A DNA stretch of 64,000 bases, from NCBI GenBank assembly GCA_017615245.1, contig JAGAAL010000043.1:1-64000 (forward strand), given 5' to 3'. Numbering within the stretch: the first letter of the stretch is position 1; each line of letters begins with the position of its first letter. Positions 8,352 to 17,166 of this stretch are shown here, piece after piece. The stretch is from Bacteroidaceae bacterium (GTDB lineage: Bacteria; Bacteroidota; Bacteroidia; Bacteroidales; Bacteroidaceae). The notes beneath the pieces were generated by a model. That model searched no databases. It was given only the letters and a program-made list of their open reading frames with translations, and had not been told where the DNA came from. Made by a program: the position numbers and the translations under genes.

Positions 8352-9359
8352 TTATTTTTTCTTCCTTCGACTTGGCCCGATGGAGTTTGGTGTACGTACG
8401 GCTGGTGCTGTACGGATTTGAGTGTTTGGTTTGTCGTCGACGTTGAGTTCGCGCAGTTCGGCTGGAGAGAATCGCTTACTATGAATTCTAGGTCGGATGA
8501 GTCCGCCTGTGGTATCGATAGCTATGCTATCAATCTGAATGGAGTCGTCGACTGCTACGTTGAGGGAGTCACCATCAGCTGCATGGTTGGCAATATCGGT
8601 GGTGTGGTAGCGATAGAGCATAATGTCGCGCACGATGCCGAGGACGCGGAGATTATTGTAATCACCTTGGAAGAGGAAATAGCCCGAGAGATAGTCAACT
8701 TCTTTCATGTCGGAAGGGTTGAGTTCGAGGTCGAGATGTATGGGGAAGTTTGATGAGCGGACATTGCTGATGATTTTTCCGTCTTTAAAATGGACGGCGA
8801 GGCATGCCGTGAGGTTGTTATCGCGGTTGTTCTGGTCTTCACGGACGAAGTCGACAAAGAGGGAAAGACGGAAACGGTCGTTCAGGTGGAACGAAGTATC
8901 TGCATGGATAACGAAAGTCTCTTTGTTGAGGTAGGGGTTATTGCGCAGAATCATCATGCGACGGCCTGACCATATATCGGCTGTGTCGCCTCCGAGGGTG
9001 AAGGATGCTCGTATTTCGTTGCTTCCGCTCTCGAGCTGGAGTTTGGAATCGTAGTTCTCAAGTTTGCGCTGCACGTGTTCATAGATGTCGCGTATCTGGT
9101 CGGTGTGGCGGTTGTAGTAGACAAGCGAGGAGTCGAACTGTGCTTCTGTGATGCCGTGTTTCTCGAACACTGCGTCGATATAGAGATACGACTGATAGCG
9201 CTCTTCATACGGCAGATTGGCTGCCATGTATTGTGCAATGTGGTAGTCGTAGAGCACATCTTCCATCTCTCTCTTTGACAGAAGTCCATCAGGCTTTTGT
9301 TCACAAGAGAGCAAAATGCCAATCATCATGATGAGTGAAAGAAGTGTCAGATGTTTCAT
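8352..9359 (-). CDS. DUF4296 domain lipoprotein
   Basis: A 335-residue predicted lipoprotein with lipobox LLSC (Cys about residue 19). The DUF4296 domain follows directly (SKREMEDVLYDYHIAQYMA... to about residue 115). The remainder is a beta-rich region and a basic C-terminal tail. The family is typical of Bacteroidales and commonly sits next to lspA, as here. The start overlaps the lspA stop as ATGA, implying translational coupling. Function is unknown; processing by the adjacent LspA is plausible. Confidence 0.85.
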   Translation of the reverse strand: MKHLTLLSLIMMIGILLSCEQKPDGLLSKREMEDVLYDYHIAQYMAANLPYEERYQSYLYIDAVFEKHGITEAQFDSSLVYYNRHTDQIRDIYEHVQRKLENYDSKLQLESGSNEIRASFTLGGDTADIWSGRRMMILRNNPYLNKETFVIHADTSFHLNDRFRLSLFVDFVREDQNNRDNNLTACLAVHFKDGKIISNVRSSNFPIHLDLELNPSDMKEVDYLSGYFLFQGDYNNLRVLGIVRDIMLYRYHTTDIANHAADGDSLNVAVDDSIQIDSIAIDTTGGLIRPRIHSKRFSPAELRELNVDDKPNTQIRTAPAVRTPNSIGPSRRKKK

Positions 9360-10066
9360 GTCAAATCGCCTGTTTCGTTAAGGATTTCCTCCCTTTCTGG
9401 AGATTCGTTGACGGTCTTCTCTTCTATTGTTTTCTTCCCATTCAGAACCTTGCTCAATGTCTTTCGATAGAAGAGAATGAGGATGACGACACCTACGCTG
9501 ATATTGGCATCAGCAAAGTTGAACACAGGGCTGAAAAAAATGCAGTGTTCGTAGGCGTTGGGGAGGAAGGGAATGTCGTTGAGCCACATCCATCCAGGCA
9601 TATCCCACTCGATGAGTGGGAAGTAGAACATATCGACTACGCGGCCTTCGAGTACACTACCGTAACCTTCACCCCAAGGCACAAGCTGTGCGATGTCGGT
9701 ATGGGTGGATTGTGTGAAAATCTCACCATAGAAGATGCAGTCGACGATGTTGCCAATAGCACCTGCCACAATCATCGACAGGCATACGATGAAGCCCACT
9801 TTGTACTGTCGACGTGTGAGGCGCATGATGTACCATAGGAGGAATCCTACGGTGATGATGCGGAAGAGGGTGAGCAGCAGTTTCGAACCAATGGACATAC
9901 CAAACGCCATACCGTTGTTCTCAACAAAGGCAATCTGGAACCAACTGGTGATAGGGATGTGTTGCCCTAACGTCATGTTGGTTTTCACCTCGACCTTGAT
10001 GACCTGGTCGATGATGAGTACCAACACGATGATGGCAATGCTGATGATGACTTGCTTCTTGTTCAC
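9356..10066 (-). CDS. lspA: lipoprotein signal peptidase II
   Basis: A 236-residue membrane aspartyl protease that removes the signal peptide of prolipoproteins. Four transmembrane segments are evident. The catalytic aspartates are in IGNIVDCIFYG and FNFADANISVG. An insert between the third and fourth helices and a charged C-terminal tail of about 35 residues make it longer than the E. coli enzyme, as is usual in Bacteroidota. Translation starts at a GTG that overlaps the ileS stop (GTGA). Confidence 0.95.
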   Translation of the reverse strand: MNKKQVIISIAIIVLVLIIDQVIKVEVKTNMTLGQHIPITSWFQIAFVENNGMAFGMSIGSKLLLTLFRIITVGFLLWYIMRLTRRQYKVGFIVCLSMIVAGAIGNIVDCIFYGEIFTQSTHTDIAQLVPWGEGYGSVLEGRVVDMFYFPLIEWDMPGWMWLNDIPFLPNAYEHCIFFSPVFNFADANISVGVVILILFYRKTLSKVLNGKKTIEEKTVNESPEREEILNETGDLT

Positions 10067-13000
10067 GCTTTCACTACCTTAATTGCTGCCTTGAAGTCTT
10101 CGAAACTGATAAGCTCTCCGTCGTTGTCGGCGATGTCGATGCTGTTAGCGAGCACCTGAGAGGCAATGTTCTGCTTAAAATTAGCGAGTACGTCGCGCAC
10201 CTCGGGGGTGTCGGAAATCTGGACGGTGATGCGGTCGGTGATTTCGAAGCCCGACGACTTGCGGATGTTCTGTATCTGCTTGATAATCTTACGGGCATTA
10301 CCTTCAACCTTCAATTCAGGTGTGACGGTGATGTCGAGTGCAACGGTCACGGTACCTTCGTTGGCTACACTCCATCCAGGGATGTCCTGCGACATGATGT
10401 CAACATCGGCCAGTTCAACAAGGGCTTCTTCACCTGCTGCGTTGAGGGAAATCTGTCCCTTCGATTCGAGTTCGGCTATCTGTGCTTGGGTCATATTGGT
10501 GACAGCATCAGCTACGGCCTTCATCATCTTACCGAATTTCTTACCCATCACACGGAAGTTACACTTCACGCTCTTCACCAGTTTGGCGCCGTCCATGAGT
10601 TGCAATTCCTTCACGTTCACCTCTTTGGTGATAATGTCCTTCATACGTTCGATGCGTCCGCTGAAAAGTGGGTCGGTATCTGGGATTGCGATTGCCTGAA
10701 GTGCCTGGATAACTGGTATCTTGACCTTCTTACGGATAGACAGACCCATCGAGGTGACATCCATCGCTGCCTGCATGGCTTCGTTGAGTTCGCTGTCAAT
10801 CTGTGTCTCGTCGAAGGTTGGGAACTTGGCGAGGTGTACACTTCCACTCTTGTCCTTGTCTGTCGCGCTGTTGAGGTCGCGGAACAGCTGGTCGGCATAG
10901 AATGGTGCAATTGGTGCGATGAGACGGCTGAGGGTATCAAGACAAGTGTAAAGAGTCTGATAGGCACTCAGCTTGTCGGCGGTCATCTCGCCTGCCCAGA
11001 AGCGAGGTTTGTTAAGACGAATGTACCAGTTGCTGAGGAAGTCGATGACGAATCGTTGAATGAGTCGTCCGGCTGGTGTCGGGTCGAAGTCGTCGAGATA
11101 GGCCTGCACGTTCTTTACGAGGTCGTTCAACTCGCTGAGCAACCAGCGGTCGAAGTCGGGACGCTCTGCGTATGGGATGTCGGCTTCCTTGTATTCGAAA
11201 CCGTCGACATTGGCATACATGGTGAAGAATGCATAAGCTTGCTGGAGCTTGATGAAGAACGAGCTGGTGACTTCCTTCACACCTTCTGGGTCGAACGAAA
11301 GGTTGTCCCAAGGTGACGAGTTGGTAATCATGTACCAGCGTACGGCATCAGCACCATATTGAGCGATACACTCGAATGGATTGATGACGTTGCCCAGACG
11401 TTTTGACATCTTGATGCCGTTCTTGTCGAGCACAAGGCCGTTAGAGATGACGGTCTTGAAGGCAACGGAGTCGAATGCCATCGTGGCAATTGCGTGCAAG
11501 GTAAAGAACCATCCACGTGTCTGGTCCACTCCTTCTGCAATGAAGTCGGCAGGGAATGCCTTACCGTTATCGATGAGTTCGCGGTTCTCGAATGGATAGT
11601 GTACCTGTGCGTAAGGCATCGCTCCTGAATCGAACCACACATCGATGAGGTCGAGTTCGCGAGTGAGTACGTTGCCACTCTCGCTCACCAGTTTGATATC
11701 GTCAACGTAAGGACGGTGGAGGTCAATCTTGTCGTAGTTCTCCTGCGTCATATCGCCTGGAACGAATCCTTTCTCTTTCAGAGGATTGCTGCTCATGACA
11801 CCTGCAGCTACAGCTTTCTCAATCTCGTTGTAGAGCTCTTCCACGCTGCCGATACAGATTTCCTCGCGGGTGTCGCGATTACGCCAGATTGGGAGCGGAG
11901 TGCCCCAATAGCGTGAGCGTGAGAGGTTCCAGTCGTTGAGGTTCTCCAGCCATTTGCCGAAACGGCCTGTACCTGTTGACTCTGGTTTCCACTTGATGGT
12001 CTGGTTGAGTTCGAACATACGGTCTTTCTTCGCAGTCGACTTGATGAACCATGAGTCGAGAGGGTAGTAGAGCACAGGTTTGTCTGTACGCCAGCAATGT
12101 GGATAGTTGTGGATGTGCTTCTCGATTTTGAAGGCGGTTCCTTCCTCCTTCATCTCTAAACACATGATGACGTTGAGGTCCATATCCTTGTTGGCTGCCT
12201 TCTCGTCGTACTTTCCACCTATATTATATTTAGGATCGTAGGCGTTCTTCACGAAGTCGCCTGAGTGCTTCCAATAACTTTCGTTCACACAGGTCTTGAC
12301 GAACTCCTCGTTCATGTCGTCCTTTACGAAATACTTACCTGTGAAGTCGACCATCGGACGGGTGTCGCCTGCTTTGTCGATGATGAACAGCGATGGTACG
12401 CCTGCATCCTTTGCCACCTTGGCATCGTCGGCACCAAAGGTTGGAGCGATGTGCACGATACCTGTACCGTCTTCTGTGGTGACATAGTCGCCTGGAATCA
12501 CACGAAACGCATCGGCACTCTTATCGACCACCTTGTCGTTCTCTAATGCACAAGGTTTCACCCAAGGGAACAACTGCTCGTAATGAATGCCCAAAAGATC
12601 TGTTCCTTTGCCGCGCCAAAGAATCTCCAGCTCCTTACCTTCTTCTGCTTGGAAGTAGGCAGAGAGGCGTGCCTCGGCCAGAATGTAGATGGCCTCTTCG
12701 CCGCTATATGGGTTCTGCCCTTTTACGGCTACGTAGTCAATCTTCGGACCTACACAGAGAGCTGTGTTTGATGGAAGTGTCCATGGAGTTGTGGTCCAGG
12801 CGAGGATATATACAGGAAGTCGGCCCCCCTCTGTCTCCCCCGAGGGGAAGAATCTTAAAGCCTCCCCTCGGGGAGGTTGGGAGGGGGCTACCTTAAATTG
12901 TGCCGTTACCGTAGTGTCCTTCACATCCCGATAGCAGCCTGGTTGGTTCAGCTCGTGACTAGAAAGTCCTGTTCCTGCTGCTGGTGAGTAGGGCTGGATG

Positions 13001-13533
13001 GTATAACCTTTATAGAGCAATCCCTTGTTGTAGAGCTGCTTTAGCAGATACCACAAGGTCTCGATATACTTGTTGTCGTAGGTGATGTAAGGGTGCTCAA
13101 GGTCTACCCAGTAGCCCATCTTGTCGGTGAGTTCCGTCCACTCGTTGGTGAACATCATCACATTCTCGCGGCATGCCTTGTTGTAGTCATCCACGCTGAT
13201 TTTCTTGCCGATATCCTCTTTGGTGATACCCAGACTCTTTTCCACACTCAGCTCTACAGGCAGTCCGTGGGTGTCCCATCCGGCTTTACGCTTTACCTGG
13301 AACCCCTGCATCGTCTTATAACGGAGGAAAGTATCCTTGATGGTACGACCCATCACGTGGTGAATACCTGGATGCCCGTTGGCTGAAGGAGGACCCTCGA
13401 AGAAAATAAACTCAGGGTAACCCTCACGTTCGCTTATACTCTTGTGGAACACATCCTCTGCGTTCCATTCGTTCAATACTTCTTGGTTGACTTGTGATAA
13501 ATCGAGCTTTGCGCGCTCCTTGAATTTTGTCAT
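10063..13533 (-). CDS. ileS: isoleucine-tRNA ligase
   Basis: An 1156-residue class I aminoacyl-tRNA synthetase charging tRNA-Ile. The HIGH-type motif is in PPSANGHPGIHH (about residues 49-60), the KMSKR motif in GIKMSKRLGN, and the editing domain has AWTTTPWTLPSN. Immediately before that motif, residues about 214-237 (SQPPRGEALRFFPSGETEGG region) have no place in the family and are encoded by a 72-bp GC-rich palindromic element at 12821-12892, inserted in frame. In Bacteroides a dksA/traR-like gene often lies between ileS and lspA; here the two overlap directly. Confidence 0.97.
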   Translation of the reverse strand: MTKFKERAKLDLSQVNQEVLNEWNAEDVFHKSISEREGYPEFIFFEGPPSANGHPGIHHVMGRTIKDTFLRYKTMQGFQVKRKAGWDTHGLPVELSVEKSLGITKEDIGKKISVDDYNKACRENVMMFTNEWTELTDKMGYWVDLEHPYITYDNKYIETLWYLLKQLYNKGLLYKGYTIQPYSPAAGTGLSSHELNQPGCYRDVKDTTVTAQFKVAPSQPPRGEALRFFPSGETEGGRLPVYILAWTTTPWTLPSNTALCVGPKIDYVAVKGQNPYSGEEAIYILAEARLSAYFQAEEGKELEILWRGKGTDLLGIHYEQLFPWVKPCALENDKVVDKSADAFRVIPGDYVTTEDGTGIVHIAPTFGADDAKVAKDAGVPSLFIIDKAGDTRPMVDFTGKYFVKDDMNEEFVKTCVNESYWKHSGDFVKNAYDPKYNIGGKYDEKAANKDMDLNVIMCLEMKEEGTAFKIEKHIHNYPHCWRTDKPVLYYPLDSWFIKSTAKKDRMFELNQTIKWKPESTGTGRFGKWLENLNDWNLSRSRYWGTPLPIWRNRDTREEICIGSVEELYNEIEKAVAAGVMSSNPLKEKGFVPGDMTQENYDKIDLHRPYVDDIKLVSESGNVLTRELDLIDVWFDSGAMPYAQVHYPFENRELIDNGKAFPADFIAEGVDQTRGWFFTLHAIATMAFDSVAFKTVISNGLVLDKNGIKMSKRLGNVINPFECIAQYGADAVRWYMITNSSPWDNLSFDPEGVKEVTSSFFIKLQQAYAFFTMYANVDGFEYKEADIPYAERPDFDRWLLSELNDLVKNVQAYLDDFDPTPAGRLIQRFVIDFLSNWYIRLNKPRFWAGEMTADKLSAYQTLYTCLDTLSRLIAPIAPFYADQLFRDLNSATDKDKSGSVHLAKFPTFDETQIDSELNEAMQAAMDVTSMGLSIRKKVKIPVIQALQAIAIPDTDPLFSGRIERMKDIITKEVNVKELQLMDGAKLVKSVKCNFRVMGKKFGKMMKAVADAVTNMTQAQIAELESKGQISLNAAGEEALVELADVDIMSQDIPGWSVANEGTVTVALDITVTPELKVEGNARKIIKQIQNIRKSSGFEITDRITVQISDTPEVRDVLANFKQNIASQVLANSIDIADNDGELISFEDFKAAIKVVKA
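12821..12892. repeat. GC-rich palindromic repeat inserted in ileS
   Basis: Two hairpins abut: CTCCCCCGAGGGG-type and CCTCCCCTCGGGGAGG, followed by GGGAGGGGGC. The length is 72 bp, exactly 24 codons, so the synthetase frame is kept. Similar C/G palindromes occur at 24598, 26711, 48790, 63329 and 63957, suggesting one dispersed repeat family. Confidence 0.75.
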
Positions 13534-13546
13534 ATATGTTTTTTCT

Positions 13547-14011
13547 TTACAGCAAATTAATTTTACCTATTTTCTGTGTTTTGCCACAATAGTGACATTG
13601 AACCAATCCCTTCAGTTTGTCCACCTCGAAGATTGTCTTCATCGGCTCGTTGTTCGTGATACACACGGGGTTGGCGCATTTCACCACATTGACGAGTCTT
13701 GCGGGTAAGGCAATCTCTCGCTTCTCCACTACTTCATAGTCGCGAATCACGGTCAGTTGCATGTTGGGGCACACTACAGCCAATCGACTCAGTTCCTGAT
13801 CTGTGAAGAACTTGCCCGATACCTTAATCAGACCTTTCTTACCCATTTTACTACTCTCAAGATTGTTACCGATGGTCACAGGCTCCACGAACTTCTCCAG
13901 TTCCAATAGTCGTGCAATGGTGAACAACTTATCTGTCGGTATATGGTCGATCACCGAACCATTTTGAAGGGCGGCGACCAGCAAATCTTTATTTTTCATT
14001 TTTGATTTCAT
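13547..14011 (-). CDS. pyrI: aspartate carbamoyltransferase regulatory subunit
   Basis: A 154-residue PyrI, the nucleotide-binding regulatory chain of ATCase. The N-terminal allosteric domain has IDHIPTDK, and the C-terminal zinc domain has four Cys (CANPVCI and CHYCGK) that contact PyrB. A first ATG at 14011 lies inside pyrB; a second in-frame ATG is four codons further on, and either could be used. The overlap of 23 bp with pyrB indicates coupled expression. Presence of PyrI implies allosteric control by CTP/ATP as in enteric ATCase. Confidence 0.95.
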   Translation of the reverse strand: MKSKMKNKDLLVAALQNGSVIDHIPTDKLFTIARLLELEKFVEPVTIGNNLESSKMGKKGLIKVSGKFFTDQELSRLAVVCPNMQLTVIRDYEVVEKREIALPARLVNVVKCANPVCITNNEPMKTIFEVDKLKGLVQCHYCGKTQKIGKINLL

Positions 14012-14924
14012 CTAAAGTGATTCCTAAAACGTCGCAAATCAGCGCCTCACGTGCATAAAGCCCGTTCTGTGCCTGTTGGAAATAGTATGCATGCTTCGAG
14101 TCATCCACATCATACTCAATCTCGTTGACACGAGGTAGTGGGTGCAGAATCTTCATGTTGTCACGACATTTTCCCAGCATGTCGGCACGCAGAATATAGG
14201 CATCCTTTACGCGTTCGTACTCCATGAGGTCGCTGAAGCGCTCTTTCTGCACACGTGTCATGTAGAGGATGTCGGCATCAGCAATCGTGTCCTCCGTGAA
14301 GTCCTGCTGCTCGATATACTTGATACCCTTCTCTTTGCAGTATTCCTTATACTCTTCGGGCATCTCTAGCTCCTTTGGAGCAATGAAGTGGAAGGTAGGG
14401 TTGTAAGGGCGCATCGACATCAGCAGCGAGTGAACCGTCCGTCCGTACTTCAGGTCGCCCACCATATAGATGTTGAGGTTCTCCAGCGTACCCTGCGTTT
14501 TGTAGATGCTGTAGAGGTCGAGCATCGTCTGCGAAGGGTGCAGGTTGCTGCCGTCACCCGCATTGATGATTGGCACGTTCGTCACTTCGCTGGCGTAGAG
14601 GGCTGCTCCTTCGAGCTTGTGACGCATCACGATGACGTCGGCATAGTTGCTCACCATCTTGATGGTATCCTTCAGGGTCTCACCCTTCGTTCCGCTTGTT
14701 ATCTTGGGGTCGGCAAAACCAATCACACGGGCACCCAGACGATTTGCAGCCGTCTCGAACGATAGACGTGTACGCGTCGATGGCTCGAAGAACAGCGTAG
14801 CTACCACCTTTCCCTGCAGAATCGTGCGATTGGGCTTGCGCTCAAACTCAGCTGCCATATCCAAAAGATATTGGATTTTCTCCCTCGAATAGTCTGCAAT
14901 CGAAACAATACTTCTGTTTTCCAT
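13989..14924 (-). CDS. pyrB: aspartate carbamoyltransferase catalytic subunit
   Basis: A 311-residue catalytic chain of ATCase, committing carbamoyl phosphate and aspartate to pyrimidine synthesis. The phosphate-binding [12 protein letters not shown], the HPSQTMLD and the HPLPRVNE motifs are all present and the length is standard. It leads the pyrBI operon and has a -7 element TACCTTTG at 14947-14954, about 22 bp before the ATG. The 23-bp leader is too short for a pyrimidine attenuator. Confidence 0.97.
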   Translation of the reverse strand: MENRSIVSIADYSREKIQYLLDMAAEFERKPNRTILQGKVVATLFFEPSTRTRLSFETAANRLGARVIGFADPKITSGTKGETLKDTIKMVSNYADVIVMRHKLEGAALYASEVTNVPIINAGDGSNLHPSQTMLDLYSIYKTQGTLENLNIYMVGDLKYGRTVHSLLMSMRPYNPTFHFIAPKELEMPEEYKEYCKEKGIKYIEQQDFTEDTIADADILYMTRVQKERFSDLMEYERVKDAYILRADMLGKCRDNMKILHPLPRVNEIEYDVDDSKHAYYFQQAQNGLYAREALICDVLGITLDEIKNEK

Positions 14925-14946
14925 TCCTAATACTGTTAAAATCGTG

Positions 14947-14954
14947 CAAAGGTA
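14947..14954 (-). promoter_or_regulatory. -7 element of pyrBI
   Basis: The minus strand reads TACCTTTG followed closely by the pyrB ATG. No TTTG is found at the expected -33 distance. Confidence 0.55.
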
Positions 14955-15514
14955 CGAAAAAAACAGGAAATACAGCCTCTATATGTCAAAAAAAACGGGA
15001 AATACGGGTGAGTTACATCCCAAAACCACCTTTTTCAATCTATTAACGAAGTTTTGAAGGGCTTTTGATGAAGAGTTGCCGCCTAAAAGAGTTAAATGGC
15101 CTGCATAGAGGAAGTTAGTGGGTCACTTAAAAGAAATAAGCGCTTGTCTCTCCCCCTAATGTAGTTGCCCTCTACATGCGTAGACGCAGGGAACAGGGAC
15201 AAAGGGACAGGGGGACAAGCTTTTTCTGCGGTACCCCCCCTCCCAGTCTCTTCTTTTCATCTTGAAAACGCTATACTAATCTTTATAGAATTAACTTAGT
15301 TATTAACTATTAGTGTTGTATATTATATTACATATATATATTAATATATTATTTATATATATAATATATATTGTAAGTAATATTAGTGTTAATAAAGGGG
15401 GAAAAAGGGGGTGCACCGTAGATTTTTGCTGTCCCCTTGTCCCCATGTCCCTTTCATTTGCTATTATGCGTCAATACTCCTTAAATTCAGCGTCAATCGG
15501 GGGCTTGAGCCGTT
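14955..15514. other. 560-bp intergenic region with inverted GGGACA arms and AT core
   Basis: No credible gene lies here. The region contains two 25-26-bp inverted arms made of GGGACA heptads (15195-15220 and 15428-15452) that flank 207 bp with an almost pure A/T core at about 15313-15375. It lies between the pyrB 5' end and the mltG 3' end, both on the minus strand. A 69-codon reading frame at 15313 spans the AT core and is unlikely to be real. Confidence 0.7.
15195..15452. repeat. inverted repeat of GGGACA heptads flanking AT-rich core
   Basis: The left arm has three near-tandem GGGACA words and ends in AAGC. The right arm is its near-perfect reverse complement, starting GCTGTCCCC. Arms are 25-26 bp with about two mismatches and one gap. 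The layout resembles a non-autonomous element or a large cruciform-forming intergenic repeat. Confidence 0.6.
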
Positions 15515-16543
15515 TTACTTAATTCCTCGCTGATTGAGCGCATTGATATATCGGCGGGCATTTGCCATGTGGTCGGCATAGCTGACGGCAAAGTTATGGG
15601 TGCCTGAGAAGTCTTCCTTGGCACACATGTAGATGTAGTCGTTGTGTTCGTAGGTGAGGACGGCATCGATGCCTGCGATAGATGGGATGCGAATGGGGCC
15701 TGGAGGCAGTCCAGCTACACGATAGGTGTTGTAGGGCGATTCTGTCTGCAGGTGTTTGTTGAGCACTCTGCGGATGGAGAAATCGCCTACGGCAAAGATG
15801 ACGGTAGGGTCGCTCTGGAGCAGGATGCCTCGATGCAGGCGGTTCATATATAGTCCTGCGATGCGGGCTTTCTCTCCGTTGTTTGCAGTCTCGCTATCTA
15901 CGATGCTGGCGAGTGTAACGACCTCATTCTTCGTAAGTCCTATCTGGCTGGCAAGGGCGGTACGGTCGGCATTCCAGAATGCTTTGTTTTCCTTCGCCAA
16001 TCGCTCCATCAACTTATCGACGGATGTTTCCCAATAGATTTCGTAGGTGTTGGGAATGAAAAGGGCAGGGAAGGTTTCGCGGGTATATCCAAGCTCCTTG
16101 ATAGTATTCTGATCGTGGAACTTTGCAGCGATAGTGGCAGAGTCGATCATGAGCTGACGTGCGAGCCGCCCAGCCATGATGTCGATGGTGCGCACGCTGG
16201 GTACGACGAGGTTGATGGGCTGGGAGTTATGGTTGCGCAGGTCGCGGAAGAGATCGAGCGTAGATTTGCTTTTCGACACTTCATATCGTCCTACACGGAT
16301 GTGCTGGTCGTAGTGTTTCCAAGCTACGAGCCAGTCGAAAGCTTTCATCGATATGTTGGCATCTGCTGCCGAAAGTTTCGTGCGGACACTATCGATATCG
16401 TCATCGTCATCGATGTAAATATATGTGGTCTCACGGGGCGAGAGCTTGTGGCAGAACATGTTCGCCACGATAAGAGCTGCGACTGCAAAGATGGCGAGTA
16501 GGGCAGCAACTATGATAATGATGGTACGTTTTTTTGTTGTCAT
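15515..16543 (-). CDS. mltG: endolytic murein transglycosylase MltG
   Basis: A 342-residue MltG (YceG-like) protein that cuts nascent glycan strands at the inner membrane. One N-terminal transmembrane segment (about residues 7-28) is followed by a LysM-like region and the catalytic domain with LASIVDSETAN, SDPTVIFA, and YNTYRVAGLPPGPI. The usual Glu-x-Glu of the family reads Asp-Ser-Glu here; the second Glu is kept. The -7 element lies only a few bases before the ATG, so the mRNA may be leaderless. It stands alone after a 560-bp gap from pyrB. Confidence 0.93.
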   Translation of the reverse strand: MTTKKRTIIIIVAALLAIFAVAALIVANMFCHKLSPRETTYIYIDDDDDIDSVRTKLSAADANISMKAFDWLVAWKHYDQHIRVGRYEVSKSKSTLDLFRDLRNHNSQPINLVVPSVRTIDIMAGRLARQLMIDSATIAAKFHDQNTIKELGYTRETFPALFIPNTYEIYWETSVDKLMERLAKENKAFWNADRTALASQIGLTKNEVVTLASIVDSETANNGEKARIAGLYMNRLHRGILLQSDPTVIFAVGDFSIRRVLNKHLQTESPYNTYRVAGLPPGPIRIPSIAGIDAVLTYEHNDYIYMCAKEDFSGTHNFAVSYADHMANARRYINALNQRGIK

Positions 16544-16547
16544 GGTG

Positions 16548-16555
16548 CAAAGGTA
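16548..16555 (-). promoter_or_regulatory. -7 element of mltG, nearly abutting the start codon
   Basis: The minus strand reads TACCTTTG, then CACC, then the ATG. With usual Bacteroidota spacing the transcript would begin at or just before the ATG, giving a leaderless or very short-leader mRNA. Confidence 0.5.
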
Positions 16556-16640
16556 ATAAAAATTGAAGAATTGAAGAATTGAAACGTTGAAAAATAGAAG
16601 AAAATAGTAAATAGTAATTGGCTAAATGGTAAATAATTAC

Positions 16641-16648
16641 TATCTTTG
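16641..16648 (+). promoter_or_regulatory. -7 element of the lipoprotein/arabinofuranosidase genes
   Basis: TATCTTTG lies 30 bp before the ATG at 16678. A partial TTG is near the -33 position. Confidence 0.5.
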
Positions 16649-16677
16649 CAACGAATAATCATTTATATACCAGTCAA

Positions 16678-17148
16678 ATGAGAAGGAATTCGTTTTTACA
16701 ATCTGTACTGACAGTTGGTTTGCTGTTTGGATGTGGTGTTTTAGCGTCATGTAATTTCTCTGTGAATGGAATTGTGACGACGGAAACATCAGCCGATAGT
16801 GATTCAATCATTATCAGAATGAACGGTGATGTCAACCTCACCTCGATGGAGAGTGAAGAGATAAGTGAGGAGAATGAAGTGGAGGAGGCACCGATGGCAT
16901 TTACGCGCGCATCAGTTAGCGGCATCTACGATACGGACGACAACGACCGCCTTTGCTTCGATGAGGACGGCACAGGTTCGAGCGGCCGCATTGGGAGCCT
17001 GAACTTCACTTCGTTCGACTACTTTGTTGACGGTGACGAGATTATCATCACTTGGGGTGACGAATCGGAGTCGCGACTGAAGATACGTGATGGCGGCAAA
17101 TCCGTCTATTGGCCGGAAAATGACTTGACATTTATAAAGGAAGAATAA
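16678..17148 (+). CDS. hypothetical lipoprotein (156 aa)
   Basis: A small predicted lipoprotein: basic N-terminus, hydrophobic stretch and lipobox LASC (Cys about residue 25). The mature part has an acidic Glu/Ser-rich linker (about 55-80) and a compact C-terminal beta domain (SGIYDTDDNDRLCFDEDGTGS...) ending near residue 155, reminiscent of small lipocalin-like Bacteroidetes domains. I do not recognise the family. It starts 30 bp after its own -7 element, and the GH51 gene follows after 18 bp, so they are probably co-transcribed. Confidence 0.75.
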   Translation: MRRNSFLQSVLTVGLLFGCGVLASCNFSVNGIVTTETSADSDSIIIRMNGDVNLTSMESEEISEENEVEEAPMAFTRASVSGIYDTDDNDRLCFDEDGTGSSGRIGSLNFTSFDYFVDGDEIIITWGDESESRLKIRDGGKSVYWPENDLTFIKEE

Positions 17149-17166
17149 AAAAATACCAATCAAATC

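Noticed and set aside
10486..11316. 276-codon open frame opposite ileS
   Set aside because: Antisense to the conserved C-terminal half of ileS, with no recognisable domain.
14925..14946. Pyrimidine attenuator before pyrB
   Set aside because: The leader after the -7 box is only about 20 nt and holds no hairpin.
15313..15522. 69-codon frame in the AT-rich core
   Set aside because: It consists mostly of Ile/Tyr codons from TATA repeats and has no credible start context.
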